The position numbers were made by a program, and so were the translations under genes. A DNA stretch of 19,521 nt, from assembly GCA_036745875.1 (NCBI GenBank), contig DAIOFH010000073.1, positions 1 to 19,521 of the forward strand, read 5' to 3'. The notes beneath the pieces were generated by a model. That model was given only the letters and a program-made list of their open reading frames with translations, had not been told where the DNA came from and did not search any database. Source of the stretch: DAIOFH01 sp036745875. Its GTDB lineage: Bacteria > Planctomycetota > SZUA-567. Each line of letters opens with the position of its first letter. The first letter of the stretch is position 1. Shown here in pieces: positions 15,647 to 19,521 of the stretch.

Positions 15647-16666
15647 CTACTGAAACTGCTGCGGCAAGGTGGAAAAATAGTTTGGGCTGATGTTGATGAT
15701 CGCCCAGGCCGCCAGTTTGCGGATGGAGGGGTTCGGGTCGTCTGAAACGACCTGCTCCAACGCCTTTTCGGCAACGCTTTCCCAAACGGTGCTACGGGTC
15801 AATTCTTTCATGTCGGTATCAGGCGCGCCATGGCGGAAAATTGCCAACCTGGTCACGGCATCCGCCCGCCAGCATTTTTCCTTGTCGCGGAGGGCTATCT
15901 CGACCGAGACGGGTAGGGACGCAAAATCCTCGAGAGTCCCGAGTGCGCTGTTCGCCTTCCAGTGAAAAAGCCTTATCAGTTCGCCGGTGCGGGAAATGTA
16001 CTCGCGCATCAGCTTCGCTTCCGTGCTTCGGCTCTGCCGTCTGAGGAACAGTTCATACGCCTGCGCTCCCCGCAACTTGAACAGCAGCCCGGTCAAATAC
16101 ACCACTGTCGTCGACTTGTCATTGGTAAGATGCCGTCCGCACAGCAATGCCGCCTGGTAGCGCCTGTCGGCTTCTCCGATGTTTCCGTATTCCTCTTCCT
16201 GCTTTACGGCAGAATCCAAGAGGTCCTGCAGGTAGGAGCGCAGGACCAAAAAATCGGGTTGGCGGGAATCGGCGCTTTCGTACAGCGGATAATGGTCCGG
16301 GGATAATCGGCACTCGGCCACTTCCGCCGCCCGCAGCAATTCAAGAATGCCCGAGGAATCGCCGATGATGTTTGTCTCGTCCTTTTCTTCGGCGTACAAC
16401 GCTTCAAGGCGCTGGAAGTGTTCGGCCGCGTTCCCCTGTTTTGTCGGGAAGATGACGAGTTTTTCCAGGCCGGCGTCGGTGTCCCATTCGTCCAGCATCC
16501 AGGTTCCCTCGAATGCCAGCCAGGACGGGCGCAATGTCGAAAGAAGTTCGAGAAGTTCTGTCTGCTGCGGAGAATGGGCCGGCCGGTTCAAGGACCCCTC
16601 GACGGCGAAGGAGTCGCCTCCAAAGATGCAAAGAAATGCTAGTAGAAGTATAAGCATTGATTTCAT
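15647..16666 (-). CDS. Secreted protein of unknown function, HEAT-like C-terminus
   Basis: A 339-residue protein with a classic signal peptide (MKSMLILLLAFLCIFGGDSFA, cleavage likely after the A near 21), so probably periplasmic. The mature part is predominantly helical and Leu/Ala-rich. The last 60 residues look like one or two HEAT-type repeats (WESVAEKALEQVVSDDPNPS, then IRKLAAWAIINIS). There is no catalytic motif I recognise. Its ATG overlaps the stop of the upstream HD-GYP gene as ATGA (16666-16663), so it is translated together with the signalling protein and may work in the same process. It converges with aroB. Confidence 0.78.
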   Translation of the reverse strand: MKSMLILLLAFLCIFGGDSFAVEGSLNRPAHSPQQTELLELLSTLRPSWLAFEGTWMLDEWDTDAGLEKLVIFPTKQGNAAEHFQRLEALYAEEKDETNIIGDSSGILELLRAAEVAECRLSPDHYPLYESADSRQPDFLVLRSYLQDLLDSAVKQEEEYGNIGEADRRYQAALLCGRHLTNDKSTTVVYLTGLLFKLRGAQAYELFLRRQSRSTEAKLMREYISRTGELIRLFHWKANSALGTLEDFASLPVSVEIALRDKEKCWRADAVTRLAIFRHGAPDTDMKELTRSTVWESVAEKALEQVVSDDPNPSIRKLAAWAIINISPNYFSTLPQQFQ

Positions 16667-18396
16667 GATGCGGCCGACGAATCCCGGTCCGTTTTCTTTT
16701 TTGGCCGCACAATTCTTCTGCTGACCGTGCCCGCCTTCTCCTCCAACAGGCTTTTCATTTCATTGAGATATTGGTTGAAGTTATGGCAGTCGCGCAGTAT
16801 TTCGTCCGCTTTGAGGGTGGAAGTGGCGTCAAGCCCGGAAACAAGGCCGTAAACATTGTTCAGCAGCACCTTGATGTCGCTGTTCATCGCCTGCCGCTCC
16901 GCCATTTCCCGCGACAGGTCAAAAAGGATCTCCAGGGCGCAGCTTATCGGTTGTCCCTTTTTATCCATTATGGTAATCGGGATGGCGAAGACCTCGCAAT
17001 AGTCGGGATCGCGCCTGAACCGTCCGGAGATGAACCCACGCTGCGGAGTCTGCTTTTTCAAGGCCCTCACGATCGGGCAGACCACCTCGCCGTCGACTAT
17101 GCTGAAACAGTTCAGGCTGTCTCCGTCTATGTCGTGGCAGCGCATGGTGCGGAGTTTTTCCTTGGGAATCCCGATGTTGGCGGCAAAATTGTCGCTGGCG
17201 TAGAGTATCCGCAATTCTTCATCGATGATCAGATAATACGCAGGGGTATTGTCGATGATGCGCTTCAGGAAGCGGTCTGTCGACAGTAGGTCGTCGACGT
17301 TTTTGTCGGTGTTCGGGTTCCGCTCGGTGTTGTCGTCTACTTTCAGGCGGCGCACCGCGCTGACCCGGGTGTCAAGGCGGTAAAAATTCCCGTCCTGTGT
17401 CTTTTTGATCAGGGCGGCGCGGCTGGGATAGGATTCCCGGCACATTTCGGCGAAGCCGAGCGCCAGGTGCGGATCGAATTGCGACCCGGCATTGGCTGAA
17501 ATCTCGTCCAGCGCTTCCTTATGCGAAATCGTCTTGCGGTAGGGACGGACCGAAGTCATTGCGTCGTAGGTGTCGGCGATGGCGATGATCCGCGCGCCAA
17601 GGGGAATTTCTTCGCCCTTTTTGGTGCCTGGATAACCAAGCCCGTCCCAGCGCTCGTGATGGGCCCCTGCCATTTCCTTGATCGTGTCGAAGAAGGTGAG
17701 GCTGTTGAGCAGGTTGTACGTTTCCGTAACATGCCGGGTCATTTCCACCTGCTCGTCGAGGGAGAGGGAGTGGGGCTTGTTGATGATATGGTCGCGTATG
17801 TACAATTTACCGATATCATGCAACAGCGACGCCAGCCTGACATCATGTATGTCGTCATTGGAAAGGCCGATATGGCGGGCGATTTTAATGCTGATTTCCG
17901 TCACGTTCTGGGAGTGGGTGGAAGTGTACGAGTCCTTCTTGTCCAGGATGGAGGCAAGAAGTTCGATGTTTTTCATAAACACCTGGTTGTTGTTTTCGCG
18001 CATCAGGATTTCGTTGGTTCTGTTGATGAGAATGACGAGGATATATTCGAACTCGCCGTTGTCGTCCAGAAGGGGAATCGAATATTCCTCTATATAGCGC
18101 GTGGTGTCGTCGCTGAGGACATCCTTGTGGAAGGCGAAGTTGCGCTGTGCGGTTTTGATCGTTTCCATGGTGGCGCAGCCGGGGCAGGGTCGATCATAGC
18201 CCCATAGGCTGTAGCAAAAACTACCTTTTATGGAACGGCTTTCAATGTTGCGTAGCTTGAGAAAATACCGGTTCGCATAATGCACCCGGTAATTCTTGTC
18301 CATAATCACGTAGCCGACGGGTGAGTTCTCGATCATGGTCTGCGTCAAGGCAAATGCAATGTCGGATTTGGAAAAATCTATAGTAAGACTTTCCAT
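16663..18396 (-). CDS. PAS / HD-GYP / PAS signalling protein (probable cyclic-di-GMP phosphodiesterase)
   Basis: A 577-residue cytosolic protein. Residues about 15-130 form a PAS sensor with cysteines C61, C71 and C74 (CYSLWGYDRPCPGC). Residues 140-325 are an HD-GYP domain with an intact metal site: H161, H193-D194 (LLHDIGKLYI), and H246-H-E248 followed by RWDGLGYPGTKKGEEIPLGA, then ADTYDAMTSVRPYR. HD-GYP enzymes hydrolyse cyclic di-GMP or related dinucleotides. A second PAS-like domain (about 370-495) carries C420, C430 and C440 in a similar position. A Lys-rich helical tail follows. There are no membrane segments. The start is the ATG at 18396 with AAGGAGG at five bases; the GTG one codon earlier is too close to it. 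The gene overlaps the secreted protein gene by ATGA. Paired cysteines suggest redox, heme or Fe-S sensing, which is inference. Confidence 0.93.
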   Translation of the reverse strand: MESLTIDFSKSDIAFALTQTMIENSPVGYVIMDKNYRVHYANRYFLKLRNIESRSIKGSFCYSLWGYDRPCPGCATMETIKTAQRNFAFHKDVLSDDTTRYIEEYSIPLLDDNGEFEYILVILINRTNEILMRENNNQVFMKNIELLASILDKKDSYTSTHSQNVTEISIKIARHIGLSNDDIHDVRLASLLHDIGKLYIRDHIINKPHSLSLDEQVEMTRHVTETYNLLNSLTFFDTIKEMAGAHHERWDGLGYPGTKKGEEIPLGARIIAIADTYDAMTSVRPYRKTISHKEALDEISANAGSQFDPHLALGFAEMCRESYPSRAALIKKTQDGNFYRLDTRVSAVRRLKVDDNTERNPNTDKNVDDLLSTDRFLKRIIDNTPAYYLIIDEELRILYASDNFAANIGIPKEKLRTMRCHDIDGDSLNCFSIVDGEVVCPIVRALKKQTPQRGFISGRFRRDPDYCEVFAIPITIMDKKGQPISCALEILFDLSREMAERQAMNSDIKVLLNNVYGLVSGLDATSTLKADEILRDCHNFNQYLNEMKSLLEEKAGTVSRRIVRPKKKTDRDSSAAS

Positions 18397-18399
18397 CAC

Positions 18400-18735
18400 A
18401 TCCTCCTTTGCAAGCTGGCGACAGTATCCAAGACAACTCCTAAAAAGACGCTGAACATAAATCCGTATCTGATTCAGTTCCTAATATAAACCATCTCGAT
18501 TAACAAAACCAAATCAAAAATAAAAAAATATTTTTCTCGACGATGAAAGCATTTGCTAAAAAGACTGTGCGATACAAGATCGTCTATTGCCACAGGCATG
18601 GCGCATCACTCAATAATCCCGCACTGTCCGATGATATTGTACCATATTTTTGGGATGGGTGCCGACATTTTCACCTGCAATTCAGGAGTAATTAAGATTT
18701 AATTTCAACATATGTATTGACATATGATTTATATA
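18400..18735. other. AT-rich intergenic region between hslV and the HD-GYP gene
   Basis: No gene is confidently called in these 336 bases. A 50-codon open frame at 18543-18695 (+) lacks a ribosome binding site. Two perfect small inverted repeats are visible: AATTAA/TTAATT (18690-18704, loop GAT) and CATATGT/ACATATG (18709-18726, loop ATTG). They lie just beyond the hslV stop, without a T-run, so termination there would not be of the classical type. No hslU-like sequence is present. Confidence 0.6.
18483..18512 (-). promoter_or_regulatory. Possible promoter for the HD-GYP gene
   Basis: On the minus strand TTGGTT (18512-18507) and TATATT (18488-18483) are 18 bases apart. This would give a leader of about 80 bases before the ATG at 18396. 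The surrounding DNA is very AT-rich, so chance is a real alternative. Confidence 0.35.
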
Positions 18736-19287
18736 TTACTCATTTATGGTTTCGACAACCACATCATGGTTTGTGTAGATACATATGTCGCCTGCGATTT
18801 CAAGCGATTTGCGCACAATCTCCTCGGCTGAGAGATCGGTGTTAGCGATAAGCGCACGCGCGGCCGCAGTGGCGAAGCCTCCACCCGAGCCGATCGCGAT
18901 GATGTCGTCATCCGGTTCGATAACGTCGCCGCTGCCGCCGAGGAGGAGGGATTTGTCTTTGTCGATGACGATCATGGTGCTTTCCAGACGGCGCAGTGCG
19001 CGGTCGGTACGCCATTCTTTTGCCATTTCGATGGCGGCGCGCATGGTGTTGTTGTTGAACTCGGCGAGCTTCTTTTCGAAGCGGTCAAGGAGGGCGAAGG
19101 CGTCGGCGGCTGAGCCGGCGAAGCCGATTTTAATTTTCCCGTCGGCGAGTGAACGAATCTTGCGTGCGGTGGACTTGATCATCATGCTGCCGAGTGTGAC
19201 TTGTCCGTCGCCGCCGATGGCGGCCTGACCGCCTTTTCTGACTGCGAGTATCGTGGTGGAAAGAATTTTATTTTCCGGGTTTTTCAT
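18736..19287 (-). CDS. hslV: HslV peptidase subunit of the HslVU (ClpQY) protease
   Basis: Threonine peptidase of the HslUV ATP-dependent protease, a bacterial proteasome relative. From the ATG at 19287 the protein is 183 residues. A ten-residue leader ending in ILS precedes the mature-like T11-T-I-L-A-V, so T11 would be the catalytic threonine after processing. Matching motifs are GGDGQVTLGS, KSTARKIRSL with the conserved lysine, IGFAGSAADAF, LLGGSGDVIEPDDDIIAIGSGG and the C-terminal TNHDVVVETI. The ATG has AAGGA upstream with six bases between; an upstream in-frame ATG at 19332 has no such site. hslU normally follows hslV, but the next 336 bases are non-coding and the next gene is the HD-GYP protein. 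Confidence 0.95.
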   Translation of the reverse strand: MKNPENKILSTTILAVRKGGQAAIGGDGQVTLGSMMIKSTARKIRSLADGKIKIGFAGSAADAFALLDRFEKKLAEFNNNTMRAAIEMAKEWRTDRALRRLESTMIVIDKDKSLLLGGSGDVIEPDDDIIAIGSGGGFATAAARALIANTDLSAEEIVRKSLEIAGDICIYTNHDVVVETINE

Positions 19288-19347
19288 ACCTGTTCCTTGG
19301 GAAAAACAACGCCTTTGTGTGCGCTGTTGCATAAATCAAAATAACCT

Positions 19348-19376
19348 TTGACTTGCCAACTTCATATCTGTATGAT
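19348..19376 (+). promoter_or_regulatory. Sigma-70 promoter for the tRNA gene
   Basis: TTGACT (19348-19353) and TATGAT (19371-19376) are separated by exactly 17 bases, one mismatch from consensus in each box. Transcription would start near 19383, about 80 bases before the tRNA. It lies in the divergent gap between hslV and the tRNA. Confidence 0.72.
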
Positions 19377-19462
19377 AATTCGCTCTTATCAGTAAGTAAA
19401 GACAGCGTTCGAATTTTGCACATATCAGGCGATTTTGGCAATTCGCCTACAAATACTACAGC

Positions 19463-19521
19463 GGGCGGTTAGCTCAGTCGGCTAGAGCACCTGCCTTACA
19501 AGCAGGGGGTCACTGGTTCGA
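19463..19521 (+). tRNA. tRNA-Val (anticodon UAC), 3' end outside the window
   Basis: The 5' part of a tRNA is clear. The acceptor strand GGGCGGT is followed by T8-A9, a D-arm GCTC/GAGC, an anticodon stem CCTGC/GCAGG with loop CTTACAA (anticodon TAC, valine) and the start of the T-arm through GGTTCGA. The window ends inside the T-loop, so the 3' acceptor strand is not visible. Further tRNAs may follow behind the same promoter. Confidence 0.93.

Noticed and set aside
18510..18545. Short A/T runs suggesting a terminator or replication-related site
   Set aside because: This is a simple self-complementary A/T run without a GC stem, DnaA-box-like repeats or other supporting signals.
18543..18695. 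A 50-codon open frame (+) in the hslV/HD-GYP gap
   Set aside because: It has no ribosome binding site, no recognisable similarity and lies in low-complexity AT-rich DNA; possible but unsupported.

Overview
The window is a piece of a Gram-negative bacterial chromosome. The evidence is an AcrA/AcrB-type RND efflux pair with a lipoprotein-like adaptor, Shine-Dalgarno-led genes, and housekeeping genes (tgt, aroB, aroC, hslV, tRNA-Val). Coding DNA is moderately GC-rich and several intergenic gaps are sharply AT-rich. A ferredoxin:thioredoxin reductase catalytic subunit, an RseC-type redox membrane protein and a cysteine-rich DUF3795 protein fit an anaerobe or microaerophile. The lineage cannot be fixed from the sequence; a deltaproteobacterial-like or PVC-like group is a guess. 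I see no phage, transposase or CRISPR array.

Layout. 50-5203 (+): a metallophosphoesterase, then an RND adaptor and an RND pump. The pump carries an apparent one-base deletion near 2231 that splits its reading frame. 5208-6293 (-): an NAD(P)HX epimerase with an unrecognised N-terminal domain. 6588-8474 (+): a compact operon of RseC-like protein, ferredoxin:thioredoxin reductase catalytic subunit and tRNA-guanine transglycosylase. 8679-9311 (+) is an orphan soluble protein, convergent with a DUF3795 protein at 9287-9718 (-).

9885-11509 (-): an AtpZ-like two-helix protein, translationally coupled to a four-helix membrane protein whose C-terminal half looks like an iron-type substrate-binding protein. 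11753-12691 (+): an orphan membrane protein with a strong terminator. 12759-14398 (-): a GNAT acetyltransferase followed by chorismate synthase. 14503-15639 (+): 3-dehydroquinate synthase, divergent from them, so two shikimate-pathway enzymes flank one promoter region.

15647-18396 (-): a PAS/HD-GYP/PAS signalling protein translationally coupled to a secreted, partly HEAT-like protein. 18736-19287 (-): hslV with no hslU beside it. 19463 to the end (+): the 5' part of tRNA-Val(UAC) behind a near-consensus promoter.

Most of the window is ordinary. The parts that deserve a second look are the membrane-anchored binding-protein-like fusion next to the AtpZ-like gene, the N-terminal extension on the epimerase, the two cysteine-bearing PAS domains around HD-GYP, the frameshifted pump with an AT-rich hairpin before it, and two leader hairpins that touch ribosome binding sites. 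No complete new multi-gene system can be demonstrated from the sequence alone.
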